A DNA stretch of 64,000 nt from WRAU01 sp964277385 (GTDB lineage Bacteria; Pseudomonadota; Alphaproteobacteria; WRAU01; Hepatincolaceae), in assembly GCA_964277385.1 (NCBI GenBank), contig OZ195520.1:1364001-1428000 (forward strand), written 5' to 3'. Numbering within the stretch: position 1 is the first letter of the stretch; each line of letters opens with the position of its first letter. The position numbers and the translations under genes were made by a program. The notes under the pieces were generated by a model, which had not been told where the DNA came from, ran no database searches, and saw only the letters and a program-made list of their open reading frames with translations. Shown here in pieces: positions 17,003 to 26,546 of this stretch.

Positions 17003-19090
17003 CTATATTTTTACTGTCAATCTGATTTTTCCTTTATCATCAATTTGAGCAACTTTAACATCTAAAATTTCTCCAACTTTAAGAAAATCATTGATATTAG
17101 AATTTCTATTATCACTCATCTCAGAAATATGTAAAAAACCATCTCTGTTAGACATAAAATTCACAAATGCACCAAAATCTAATAGTTTTACAACTTTACC
17201 TTTATAAACTTTTCCAACTTCAGGAACAGCAACAATAGAAGCAATATGTGCAATAGCCATATCAACTTTTTCACTATTAACACCAGCTACTTTTACTAAA
17301 CCTTCGTTAGAAATATCTATTTTAACTTCGAATCTTTCACAAGTTTCTTTAATGGTCTTTCCACCACTACCAATAATATCTTTAATTTTATCTTTATCAA
17401 CTTGGATAGTTTTAATTTTAGGAGCAGAATCACTTAATGTTTCTTTAGAAAAAGATATAGATTTAGCCATTTCTCCCAAAATATGAATTCTACCATTAAG
17501 GGCCTGATTAACAGCTTTTTCCATTATTTCATGAGTAATTGAAGTAATTTTTATATCCATTTGTAACGATGTAATACCTTTTTCTGTTCCAGCTACTTTA
17601 AAATCCATATCACCAAGATGATCTTCATCTCCTAAAATATCAGAAAGAACAACAAATTTCTCACCTTCTTTAATTAACCCCATAGCAATCCCAGCAACTG
17701 GTCTTGGCATAGGAACACCAGCAGACATAAGAGCCAGCGATCCACCACAAACAGTAGCCATAGAAGAAGATCCATTAGATTCTGTAATTTCAGAAACCAA
17801 CCTAATTGTATAAGGAAATTGTTCTTTAGTGGGCAATAGAGGATGAATAGCCCTCCATGCCAACTTTCCATGCCCTATCTCTCTTCTTCCTGGAGCTCCA
17901 ACTCTACCAACTTCACCAACTGAATAAGAAGGAAAATTGTAATGAAGCATAAATCTTTCTCTACCCTCATTTTCAATATCATCTATAATTTGCTCATCAA
18001 CTTCTGTTCCCAATGTAGCAAACACCAAAGCTTGGGTTTCCCCTCTTGTGAACAAAGCACTGCCATGTGGAGCAGAAAATAAGTCAATTTCTGTTTCAAT
18101 TTTTCTGATTTGTTCTAAATTTCTGCCGTCAATTCTTATACCTTTATTTAAGATATCCCCTCTAACGATGTCTTTTTCTAAAGATTTAAAATAATATCCA
18201 AAATGTCTATTTATAAAATCTTCTTCAAAATCACTATTTTCAAAAGCTATTTTTGCACTTTCTCTAGTTTCGTTTATTTGAATTACACGAGTAGCTTTAT
18301 CTTGATTAGAAAACGCTTTTATTAAATTTCCTTCAGCAAATTCTTTCATTTTTGTAATAAAAGATTTAATTTCTGGTGTATCAAACTCATCACATTCATA
18401 AATAGATTTATTTACTTCTTTTTTTAAGTTTTCTATTAACTCAATAACAGGATTAAAACTATCATGAGCAAATTTTAAAGCACCTAGCATGATTTCTTCT
18501 GATAACTCTTTAGCTTCAGATTCTACCATTAAAATGCCCTCACGAGTACCAGCAACAACCAAGTCTAAAGAACTTTCTTGAGTTTGTTTAATACTAGGAT
18601 TAAGAACATATTCATTATTAATATAAGCAACCTTAGCCGCACTTACTGTATCCAAAACAGGGACTCCTGAAATAGCTAAAGCAGCAGAAGCTGCTAAAAT
18701 TGCTAAAACATCAGTTGAGGTTTTTTTATCACAAGATAATGTTGATACAATAACCTGCACTTCATTTCTAAATCTTTCATCAAAAAGAGGTCTGATTGGT
18801 CTATCTATTAATCTTGAAAGAAGAACTTCTCTTTCTGTGGGTTTCGTTTCTCGTTTAAAAAAACCACCTGGAATCTTACCAACAGAATAATGTTTATCTT
18901 GATAATGTACAGTAAGAGGAAAGAAATCTAAATTATAATTAGGAGATTTAGAAAATACAACTGTTGCTAATACTTGAGTATTTCCATATTTTGCAACAAC
19001 AGATCCATCGGCTTGTCTTGCTATTTTACCAGTCTGGAAAGATAGCTCTTTGCCAGCCCAAATGATTTTTTTTTCTACGATATTAAACAC
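17003..19090 (-). CDS. pnp: Polyribonucleotide nucleotidyltransferase (PNPase)
   Basis: 3'-5' phosphorolytic exoribonuclease of the RNA degradosome. 695 residues, full length. Two RNase PH-like domains are joined by a helical domain. The second contains GDMDFKVAGT with the catalytic aspartates. A KH domain (KDIIGSGGKTIKE) and a C-terminal S1 domain (GKVVKLLDFGAFVNF) follow. The start is GTG, two bases after the rpsO stop, and the N-terminal sequence MFNIVEKK fits the family. rpsO-pnp adjacency is nearly universal. Confidence 0.98.
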   Translation of the reverse strand: MFNIVEKKIIWAGKELSFQTGKIARQADGSVVAKYGNTQVLATVVFSKSPNYNLDFFPLTVHYQDKHYSVGKIPGGFFKRETKPTEREVLLSRLIDRPIRPLFDERFRNEVQVIVSTLSCDKKTSTDVLAILAASAALAISGVPVLDTVSAAKVAYINNEYVLNPSIKQTQESSLDLVVAGTREGILMVESEAKELSEEIMLGALKFAHDSFNPVIELIENLKKEVNKSIYECDEFDTPEIKSFITKMKEFAEGNLIKAFSNQDKATRVIQINETRESAKIAFENSDFEEDFINRHFGYYFKSLEKDIVRGDILNKGIRIDGRNLEQIRKIETEIDLFSAPHGSALFTRGETQALVFATLGTEVDEQIIDDIENEGRERFMLHYNFPSYSVGEVGRVGAPGRREIGHGKLAWRAIHPLLPTKEQFPYTIRLVSEITESNGSSSMATVCGGSLALMSAGVPMPRPVAGIAMGLIKEGEKFVVLSDILGDEDHLGDMDFKVAGTEKGITSLQMDIKITSITHEIMEKAVNQALNGRIHILGEMAKSISFSKETLSDSAPKIKTIQVDKDKIKDIIGSGGKTIKETCERFEVKIDISNEGLVKVAGVNSEKVDMAIAHIASIVAVPEVGKVYKGKVVKLLDFGAFVNFMSNRDGFLHISEMSDNRNSNINDFLKVGEILDVKVAQIDDKGKIRLTVKI

Positions 19091-19092
19091 TA

Positions 19093-19368
19093 CTACTTCA
19101 CTCCTCTTAAACCTAATCTAGATATGATTGATTCGTATCTTGATTGATTTTTATTTCTTAAATATATAAGTAATTTTCTTCTTTTAGAAACCATAGCTAG
19201 AAGACCACGTCTTGAGTGAAAATCTTTTTTATGTTCTTTCATATGTTCTGTTAAATACTTAATTTTCTCACTTAAAATAGCAACTTGAACCTCAGGAGAT
19301 CCTGTGTCTTCTGATTTAGTGGCATAAGTTTGAATAATTTTTGTTTTGTCTTCTTTATTAAGTGACAT
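19093..19368 (-). CDS. rpsO: 30S ribosomal protein S15
   Basis: 91 residues. S15 binds the central domain of 16S rRNA early in 30S assembly. The family stretches TGSPEVQVAILSEKI, LTEHMKEHKKDFHSRRGL and RRKLLIYL are all present. Its ATG lies inside the end of truB (11-base overlap), suggesting coupled translation. Confidence 0.98.
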   Translation of the reverse strand: MSLNKEDKTKIIQTYATKSEDTGSPEVQVAILSEKIKYLTEHMKEHKKDFHSRRGLLAMVSKRRKLLIYLRNKNQSRYESIISRLGLRGVK

Positions 19369-20299
19369 CAGCTTCTCCTATATTTATATTAGTTTTTGCA
19401 TTATTAAATACCCTCAAGAATCTTAAACTTCCATTTTCATTTTGCAACAAAGCTAAAACTTTATCTTTAAAAATAGCTTTAAAAATCCCATCAGGATATG
19501 AAGACAAGCAAGAGATATTACCATTTAGTATATTTCTAGCCTGAGCTTCGGTTAAAGAATATGCCGAGATGCCATCCAGCATATCTTCAATACTTATTAA
19601 ATTATCATAAATAGTATTCGTCTTATTATAGATTGTATTTAAATAAATTAAAAGTTTTTCTTTATGAATACAAATTTCAGTCCTTCTTAAAAAAATTATA
19701 TGTCCCAAAGATCCTAAACTTTCTGTTAAATCTTCAGCCAAAGTTCTTATATATGTTCCCTTGCTAACTTTAGTAATTAGTGTTGCTTGTTTTTTTTCTT
19801 CATCAAAATTTTTTAATTCTAAAGAATAAATTGTTATTTTTCTTTTAGGAATTTCAAAATCAACACCTTCTCTAGCTAATTCGTATGCCCTTTTGCCATT
19901 AATTTTTATTGCTGAAAAATTAGGAGGATTTTGGTATATTTCACCTTTAAAATCATCTAATTTATGTGACAGATTTTCCATTGAAGGAACAAAGCCTGTT
20001 TTTTTAATTACCTTACCTTCTATGTCTTTTGTATCTGTCTTAAACCCAAATTGGATAGTAAATTCATACATTTTATCTGAATTCATAACAAAATTAATAG
20101 TTTTTGTAGCTTCTCCAATTGCTATTGGTAATACTCCTTCTGCCATCGGATCCAGGGTTCCACCATGACCTATTTTATGAGTTTTAGGTAACCCTAAGAG
20201 TTTTTTTATTTTATAAACAGCAGAAAAAGATGAAATTCCAACCGGCTTATCTACAAACAACCAACCATGTAATTTATTTAAGTCAAAACTAGCAGACAT
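19358..20299 (-). CDS. truB: tRNA pseudouridine-55 synthase TruB
   Basis: Makes pseudouridine 55 in the T loop of tRNAs. 313 residues. The catalytic motif HGGTLDPMAEGVLPI holds the essential aspartate. GWLFVDKPVGISS opens the protein, SKGTYIRTLAEDL is the conserved RNA-binding element, and a C-terminal PUA-like part follows. The gene overlaps rpsO and lies 6 bases after rbfA in the rimP-to-pnp block. Confidence 0.97.
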   Translation of the reverse strand: MSASFDLNKLHGWLFVDKPVGISSFSAVYKIKKLLGLPKTHKIGHGGTLDPMAEGVLPIAIGEATKTINFVMNSDKMYEFTIQFGFKTDTKDIEGKVIKKTGFVPSMENLSHKLDDFKGEIYQNPPNFSAIKINGKRAYELAREGVDFEIPKRKITIYSLELKNFDEEKKQATLITKVSKGTYIRTLAEDLTESLGSLGHIIFLRRTEICIHKEKLLIYLNTIYNKTNTIYDNLISIEDMLDGISAYSLTEAQARNILNGNISCLSSYPDGIFKAIFKDKVLALLQNENGSLRFLRVFNNAKTNINIGEADVT

Positions 20300-20305
20300 T
20301 ATTAT

Positions 20306-20716
20306 TTAATCTTTTAACTTTTCTGATTCTATCAGCTTAAACATTTCTCTAGATTCATCAATTTTATCAAACTGATTATCTAATATAAAAATCAAATTAG
20401 GAATTACTTTTATTTTTAAAGCCTTAGCTATCTTAGATCTAAAAAATGGAATATGTTTATTTAAAGTTTTAATCAATAATTTTTTATCTATACTAACATC
20501 CCATGGACTTATATAAACCTTAGCCAAAGAAAGATCTGATGCTATAAAAACATCAGAAATAAGTATCATTTTATCAAATAATAGAGGATCTTTAATTTGA
20601 GATTTAGAAAAAAGATCTGATAAAATTACTTTAATTTCTTTGGCTACTCTATTTGGTCTGTTAGATGTATTTTTATTGTTTTTAACAATTTCATTATTAA
20701 AAATATGCTTACTCAA
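20306..20716 (-). CDS. rbfA: Ribosome-binding factor A
   Basis: 136 residues. RbfA assists late maturation of the 30S subunit and 16S rRNA 5' processing. The type II KH-like fold is suggested by RVAKEIKVILSDLF near the start, VFIASDLSLAKVYISP, and the closing helix and strand around RSKIAKALKIKVIPNLIFILD. Its start overlaps the infB end by 8 bases, the normal alphaproteobacterial arrangement. Confidence 0.93.
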   Translation of the reverse strand: MSKHIFNNEIVKNNKNTSNRPNRVAKEIKVILSDLFSKSQIKDPLLFDKMILISDVFIASDLSLAKVYISPWDVSIDKKLLIKTLNKHIPFFRSKIAKALKIKVIPNLIFILDNQFDKIDESREMFKLIESEKLKD

Positions 20717-23267
20717 TGTTATTTCTAACCTCTACTTTTTCGTAACATTCTATAACGTCACCAACTCTAACATCATTGTAGCCTTCTAAAGATACACCAC
20801 ATTCATACTCATGTTTAACTTCTTTCGCATCATCTTTGAATCTTTTTAACTGGGAAAGTACACCATCATGAACAACCACATTTTCTCTTAATACTCTAAC
20901 ATAGGCAGATCTTCTTAATACACCTTCTGTAACATAACATCCAGCAACTTTACCAACTTTACTAACACTAAATACCTCTCTAACTTGAGCATATCCTACA
21001 ATATTTTCAACAATATCTGGATCTAACAAACCTGTTAAAATAAGTTTAACATCGTCTACTAAGTTATATATTATTGAATGATATCTTAATTCTATACTTT
21101 CTCTTTTAACTAAATCACGGGCTTTAGAGTTTGCCCTAACATTAAAACCAAAAATAACAGCTCTACCAGAATTAGATAACATAACATCAGATTCAGTTAT
21201 TTCTCCAACTCCAGAATGCACTACTTTTATTTCAATATCTTTATGTACAATTTTATCTAAAGATGATTTTATAGCTTCTAGCGATCCTTGTGTATCTGTT
21301 TTAATGATCACATTTAAAATTTTAACATCGGAAATTTCTTTTGTTAAAAAATCTAAAACCGATTGCGTATTATCTTTTTTTTCTACTTTAGAAGATTTTT
21401 GCAATCTATATTGCACTAATTCATTAGCTTTAGCTTCATTTTTAACAACAACAAATGAATCCCCAGCAGAAACACTGCCATTAAAACCAGAAATTTCTAT
21501 TGGAGTAGAAGGAAAAGCTTCTTTTAACCTCTCACCTTTATCATTAATCATTACCTTAATTTTACCAGTATTTAAACCACATACAAAATAATCACCTAAT
21601 TTTAAAATTCCTCTTTCAACAAGAACACTAGCTAAAAAACCAAACCCTTTTTCTTGTTTTACTTCAATAACACTTGCTTTGCCTAATGCTTTATAATTAG
21701 TTTTCAAATCTAGCAACTCAGCTTGAAGAATAATAGTTTCTAATAATTTATCTATTCCTATATTATTTTTAGCAGAAATTTCAACAGATAAAACATCACC
21801 ACCCATTTCTTCAACAACAAGATCGTGTTTTAAAAGCTCTGATTTTACTTTTACAGAATTAGCATCAGGCTTATCAATTTTATTAATAGCAACAATTATA
21901 GGAACACCTGCAACTTTAGCATGATTAATTGCTTCAACTGTTTGCGGCTTAATGCCATCATCAGCTGCAACCACAAGTACTACTATATCAGTAACTTTAG
22001 ATCCTCTAGCTCTTATTTGACCAAACGCCTCATGCCCTGGAGTATCTAAGAAAGTAATAAACTTCCCTTCTTTAGATTTTACTTGATAAGCACCTATATG
22101 TTGAGTTATACCACCAGCTTCTTTTCCTGCAATGTTTGCTTTTCTTATTGTATCTAAAAGAGTTGTTTTACCATGATCTACATGTCCCATTATCGTAACA
22201 ACAGGAGGCTTTTCCTTTAAATATGTTGGATCATCGTTAAAAACAAAATATTGAGATTCAACAGAAGATGTATCTATAATAATAGATCTATGACCAAACT
22301 CTGTGGCTACTAACTCGGCAGTTTCTGCGTCTAAAATACTATCAAGAGTTAAAGAACTATCTAATTTATTTAAAAATCTCAAAACCTCTGATGATTTTTC
22401 AGACATTTTTAAAGATAAATCCCTTACATAAATTTCGTTATAAATTTCAACATCTCTAGTTATTTTTTCTTTTGTAAGATTTTTTCTTTTATTTTTTCTT
22501 TTTACACGGAAAATTCTACTAGTTTTTACTTCTTCTACTTCATCATCTTCAAAATCATCATCATCAACACTATCATCATTGACAATATAAGTAGATTTCC
22601 AATTCTTAGGAGTATTTGATTTTCTTGTTTCTGTTTCCAAAGATTTCTTTTTATTTTTTTTATCTTCTTCTACTTCTCTTTCTTTATCTTTAGTAAATGA
22701 TTTTTCTTCTTTTGATTCAAGGCTTACATTTTCTTTTTCTATTTTATTTTTTTCTGCTATTTTTTGAGCATTGTTTTTAACAATCTTAACTTCAAAGCTA
22801 GATTTAATAACATGAGATGGAGAAAATATCTTATTTTCTTCTTCTTTAACGACAGGAAGTGTTTGTTCTATAATGGGTTCTTCCTTTTCAAATTTTTCTA
22901 TAATTTTTTCTTCTTCTTGTCCTTTTTTAGGTTCTTCAATAACTTCTTTTTTAACAACCTGAAAACTAGAAACAAGATGAGAAGAAGAATTATCTTCTTT
23001 AATATCTTTAGAAGCTAATTTTGCCCTTAATTCTTTTTCTGCAGAAGTTAGTTTCCCTGTATATAAAACATTTTCTTTCTTAGAAAAATTGTTATTTTCT
23101 TTATCTTTTTTAGAAGAATTAGAACCTCTAACTTCAATTTTACCTTTTTGAGCTTTTGATTTTTCTGCCAAAATTTTAGAAATATCTGGAGATTTTGAAT
23201 CTCCTAAACTCAAAGATAAAGTTTTAGTTTTTCTTTTTTCTTCTTTTTTTTCATCGTTATTTGTCAC
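20709..23267 (-). CDS. infB: Translation initiation factor IF-2
   Basis: GTPase that brings initiator tRNA to the ribosome. 852 residues. Residues about 1-270 form a lysine/glutamate-rich, low-complexity N-terminal region, followed by the IF2_N module. The GTPase core has GHVDHGKTT (G1), DTPGHEAF (G3), NKIDKPDAN (G4) and SAKN (G5). Domains II-IV follow (for example SGVGEITESDVMLS and the C-terminal fMet-tRNA-binding part). ylxR, usually between nusA and infB, is absent; only 31 bases separate the two genes. Confidence 0.98.
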   Translation of the reverse strand: MTNNDEKKEEKRKTKTLSLSLGDSKSPDISKILAEKSKAQKGKIEVRGSNSSKKDKENNNFSKKENVLYTGKLTSAEKELRAKLASKDIKEDNSSSHLVSSFQVVKKEVIEEPKKGQEEEKIIEKFEKEEPIIEQTLPVVKEEENKIFSPSHVIKSSFEVKIVKNNAQKIAEKNKIEKENVSLESKEEKSFTKDKEREVEEDKKNKKKSLETETRKSNTPKNWKSTYIVNDDSVDDDDFEDDEVEEVKTSRIFRVKRKNKRKNLTKEKITRDVEIYNEIYVRDLSLKMSEKSSEVLRFLNKLDSSLTLDSILDAETAELVATEFGHRSIIIDTSSVESQYFVFNDDPTYLKEKPPVVTIMGHVDHGKTTLLDTIRKANIAGKEAGGITQHIGAYQVKSKEGKFITFLDTPGHEAFGQIRARGSKVTDIVVLVVAADDGIKPQTVEAINHAKVAGVPIIVAINKIDKPDANSVKVKSELLKHDLVVEEMGGDVLSVEISAKNNIGIDKLLETIILQAELLDLKTNYKALGKASVIEVKQEKGFGFLASVLVERGILKLGDYFVCGLNTGKIKVMINDKGERLKEAFPSTPIEISGFNGSVSAGDSFVVVKNEAKANELVQYRLQKSSKVEKKDNTQSVLDFLTKEISDVKILNVIIKTDTQGSLEAIKSSLDKIVHKDIEIKVVHSGVGEITESDVMLSNSGRAVIFGFNVRANSKARDLVKRESIELRYHSIIYNLVDDVKLILTGLLDPDIVENIVGYAQVREVFSVSKVGKVAGCYVTEGVLRRSAYVRVLRENVVVHDGVLSQLKRFKDDAKEVKHEYECGVSLEGYNDVRVGDVIECYEKVEVRNNIE

Positions 23268-23298
23268 TCAGACCTCACCTTTCCATATTTATGGAATT

Positions 23299-24813
23299 TT
23301 ATACTTCCCAAGATTTTCTTGCTAAAACAATTATAGATTCAGCTTTTTTAAAATCAATAGACCCTTTCGGAAGAATGTCTAATAAATCATAAGTAGAAAG
23401 CTCAGCCAAGTCATCTATTGTTTTAATTTTTTCTTTACCTAAAGAAACAAGCATTTCTTTATTTAAGCCTTCAAAATTTCTTAATTCTTCAGAAATACCT
23501 AAATCATCCATTTCTTTTTTATATTTTTCTTCAAGAGATGAAATAAATGTTTTAGCTCTTGTTTTTAACTCATCTATAATATCGTCGTTAAATGCTTGAA
23601 TAGAAGACAAAGAAGCAACTTTTTCATCTACAATATCTTCTACTGTTTTAAATCCTTCAATAACTAAAAGTTGAGCTATTATATCATCAACATCAAGAGA
23701 TGTTTTAATATAATCCACTCTTTCTGCCATTTCTGATTGCCTTTTAGTTTTTTCAGCTTCTTCGTCCATTAAATCAATATGCCAACCGACAAGATCAGAA
23801 ATTAGGTTAATATTCTGTCCCCCTCTACCAATTGCTAAACGCAATTTTTCTGGACTAACAACAACCTCTACGGATCTTTTTTCTTCATCAACTATAACTT
23901 TTAATACTTCAGAAGAGTGAAAAGCATTAAATACAAAACTACCTACACTATCAGAATATCTGATTAAATCTATTTTTTCTCCCTTAAGTTCACTCAAAAT
24001 ACCTTGTATTCTTTGACCTTTAAAACCAACACAAGTGCTTATAGGATCAACAGAAGGATCATTAGATAAAAGAGCAACTTTAGATCGTGAACCAGCATCT
24101 CTAGCTACACCCATTACTTCAATTTGACCCTCATAAACTTCTGAAATTTCTTGTATAAAAAGTTTTTTAATAAAATCAGAATGGGATCTTGATAAAATAA
24201 TTTGTGCCGATTTTATATCTTCTTTAACATCTATAATTAAAGCTCTTATTCTATCTCCCACTTCAAGTATTTCTCTTGGGATTGTGTTATCTCTTCTTAA
24301 GAATGCTTCTGCTTTATTGGATAGTTCCACAAAAACATTTCCTAATTCAACTCTTTTTACAACACCACTAACAATGCTGCCAATTTTATCTTTATAAAAA
24401 TCAAATTCTTTTTCTTTTTCTGCTTCTTTTACCCTACGAGTTACTATTTGACGAAAAGGTTGTACAAAATTTCTATCGTAATTAACCGACGGTAATATTT
24501 CTATTAATAAATCTCCTAAAACAGCATCAGATTTAATTTTTTTTGCATCTTCAAGGGTTATTTCATGAAAAGAATTTTCAACTTCTTCTACAACGCTCAG
24601 AGCTTTTTGAATTAAAATAGAACCATTATTTTTGTTGATTTTTACCCTAATATCATAAAGATTACCATATTTACTAATAGCTATTTTTTTTATTGCTGTT
24701 TCCATAGCTTCAAAAACATCTTCTATTGATATTCCCTTATCTTTAGAAACCGTTTCTATAATATCTATTAACTCTGGTCTTGCTTGCAATTCATTAGAAT
24801 TATTATTTAGCAT
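23299..24813 (-). CDS. nusA: Transcription termination/antitermination factor NusA
   Basis: 504 residues. NusA binds RNA polymerase and nascent RNA, slowing elongation and promoting hairpin termination. It has an N-terminal polymerase-binding domain (KDKGISIEDVFEAMETAIKK), an S1 domain (GSIVSGVVKRVELGNVFVEL), two KH domains (SNDPSVDPISTCVGFKGQRI and KLRLAIGRGGQNINLIS) and acidic repeat-like helical units at the C-terminus typical of proteobacteria. It overlaps rimP by 11 bases. A terminator-like hairpin sits just ahead of rimP. Confidence 0.98.
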   Translation of the reverse strand: MLNNNSNELQARPELIDIIETVSKDKGISIEDVFEAMETAIKKIAISKYGNLYDIRVKINKNNGSILIQKALSVVEEVENSFHEITLEDAKKIKSDAVLGDLLIEILPSVNYDRNFVQPFRQIVTRRVKEAEKEKEFDFYKDKIGSIVSGVVKRVELGNVFVELSNKAEAFLRRDNTIPREILEVGDRIRALIIDVKEDIKSAQIILSRSHSDFIKKLFIQEISEVYEGQIEVMGVARDAGSRSKVALLSNDPSVDPISTCVGFKGQRIQGILSELKGEKIDLIRYSDSVGSFVFNAFHSSEVLKVIVDEEKRSVEVVVSPEKLRLAIGRGGQNINLISDLVGWHIDLMDEEAEKTKRQSEMAERVDYIKTSLDVDDIIAQLLVIEGFKTVEDIVDEKVASLSSIQAFNDDIIDELKTRAKTFISSLEEKYKKEMDDLGISEELRNFEGLNKEMLVSLGKEKIKTIDDLAELSTYDLLDILPKGSIDFKKAESIIVLARKSWEV

Positions 24814-25336
24814 TTTTTCCCTCTTTATTCCCTTTTTTATGCTTATTATTTTTACTTAAATCAGAAGTATTTAATATATTTTTTAGTAAATCTAAATTAG
24901 CTTTATCTATAAATTCTAATGGTATAAATATTTCATTATTATCTGTAGATAGCCCTATCTTATTATCAATAATATTTGTTAAAATACCTTTAAAAGATTT
25001 TTGTCCTTCTATAGGTAATTTTGTTTTTACAATAACATCATTCCCTATAAATCTTTCAAAATCTTCTAGTTTCGAAATTTTTCTATTTACCCCAGCAGAA
25101 CTAACTTCTAAAATATATTTTTTTTCTATTAAGTTATTAATATCTAATATTACAGAAAACGCTCTACTAAATTTTGCACAATCATTAATAGAAACAGAAG
25201 AAAAATCTTTTTTCTCTAAGAAAATTTGTAAAATTATTTTTTCCTTACCAAAAGCATTAACATCAACAATTGAATATTCCATATCCAATGCTACAGGATT
25301 TGCTAAGTTAAAGATTTTTTGCTCTAATATATTCAT
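24803..25336 (-). CDS. rimP: Ribosome maturation factor RimP
   Basis: 177 residues, first gene of the rimP-nusA-infB-rbfA-truB-rpsO-pnp block. RimP helps assemble the 30S head. The N-terminal domain carries the family's VSINDCAKFSRAFSVILD element and LEVSSAGVNRKISKLEDFERFIG, the diverged form of the usual LEVSSPGLDRPL motif; the usual proline is alanine here. The C-terminal Sm-like domain follows. The tail is rich in Asn and Lys. Confidence 0.92.
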   Translation of the reverse strand: MNILEQKIFNLANPVALDMEYSIVDVNAFGKEKIILQIFLEKKDFSSVSINDCAKFSRAFSVILDINNLIEKKYILEVSSAGVNRKISKLEDFERFIGNDVIVKTKLPIEGQKSFKGILTNIIDNKIGLSTDNNEIFIPLEFIDKANLDLLKNILNTSDLSKNNKHKKGNKEGKNAK

Positions 25337-25812
25337 TTATCTCATTTAAAAATTAAAATAAGCTGTAAAAAAAGGCGGTAAAAATCCGCCTTTTAATTAA
25401 AAATTCATTTACTCATCATATAATAGACTAATAAAAAACATTTGGCAATTTTTATTTTTATTAAAAATAATAATAAAAAGTAATAATATTTAAAACAAAA
25501 AAAAGATTAAATTTATTTTTCTCTATCTATAAATTAAAATTGTTATAAATGTTGCAAGTCACTTAATGATTTAAAACTTATATTTGTTAGTAAGCACACA
25601 GAAAATAATCTCCACTTACATACATTATTTTTAAATATTTCATTACAAAAAATTGGATTATATAATAATATATTAATAATCGACCTTTTTTTATTTTATA
25701 AAAAAATTTGACTTATTATACAAAATAAGAATTATTTTATAAATAAATACAGTTGCTCATTATTTCTTAACTCTTTTTATTGCTACTAGGCTTATTTTGC
25801 ACATAACTGATA
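25337..25812. other. Gap of 476 bases between trmB and rimP
   Basis: Extremely A+T-rich with no frame that looks like protein and no tRNA-like fold. Besides the hairpin at 25370-25394, the leader or promoter of the rimP operon should lie here. I could not fix a convincing minus-strand -35/-10 pair. Confidence 0.5.
25370..25394 (-). terminator. Intrinsic terminator, possibly an attenuator for rimP-nusA
   Basis: AAAAGGCGG (25370-25378) pairs perfectly with CCGCCTTTT (25386-25394). On the minus strand the stem runs into a tract of seven T. It ends only about 31 bases ahead of the rimP start, leaving hardly any room for a promoter in between. It either ends the trmB transcript or regulates the nusA operon by attenuation. 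Confidence 0.75.
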
Positions 25813-26541
25813 TTATTTATTATTTATGCAATCAATATATGTAATTTTTCTACCTTCTAGTATTGCTTTTCTTTCATATTTAGTTTCAAAATGATCTACT
25901 GGTGGCTTTGAAAAATCTTTAATAGTTTTTGGTTTCCAAGAAAAATTTATAGACTTTATAATATTTTCTAATGCCCATTCAACATAATTGTAATGATCAG
26001 ATACAAATCTAAGATTGGCATTAGGTTTTAAAATTTTAGAAAAGATAGATAGATTTTCTTGATTAATTAGCCTTCTTTTATGATGCTTCTTTTTAGGCCA
26101 AGGATCTGGGAATAAGATATAGATATTATCAAAAGTATCTTCAATAAAATAATCAAAAACATCATAAATATTACCATTATAAATATATAAATTAGGCAAG
26201 CATTTTAAATCAGATGAAATCTTCTCTAAATTATTCTTATATACCTTATCCAATAAAGAGGAAACACCATTGAGAAAAACTTCAGCTCCTAGATATAAAT
26301 TTTCTGGATTTTTTAAGCAAGAGTTAAATATAAAATCCCCACTGCCAAAGCCAATTTCTAAATTGACAGTTTTGTATTTGGTAGTCAGTTGTTTAAAATT
26401 TTCATTTCTTATACCTTCTAAATCAATAGAATAGCACGGCAGTAGATCTTCTAATAAAATTTTAGCTTTTTTACCAAGATGACCAGTAGTTCTACCGTAA
26501 AAATTTGTAATTTTATTATCGTTAACTATATTAACCGACAT
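25813..26541 (-). CDS. trmB: tRNA (guanine-N7-)-methyltransferase
   Basis: Methylates G46 in the variable loop of tRNAs using S-adenosylmethionine. 242 residues. The SAM-binding motif is NLEIGFGSGDFI. The family's hallmark FPDPWPKKKHHKRRL is intact, and KYERKAILEGR is the C-terminal signature. The gene lies 5 bases after metK, which makes its cofactor; this pairing is standard in alphaproteobacteria. Confidence 0.97.
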   Translation of the reverse strand: MSVNIVNDNKITNFYGRTTGHLGKKAKILLEDLLPCYSIDLEGIRNENFKQLTTKYKTVNLEIGFGSGDFIFNSCLKNPENLYLGAEVFLNGVSSLLDKVYKNNLEKISSDLKCLPNLYIYNGNIYDVFDYFIEDTFDNIYILFPDPWPKKKHHKRRLINQENLSIFSKILKPNANLRFVSDHYNYVEWALENIIKSINFSWKPKTIKDFSKPPVDHFETKYERKAILEGRKITYIDCINNK

Positions 26542-26546
26542 AATTT

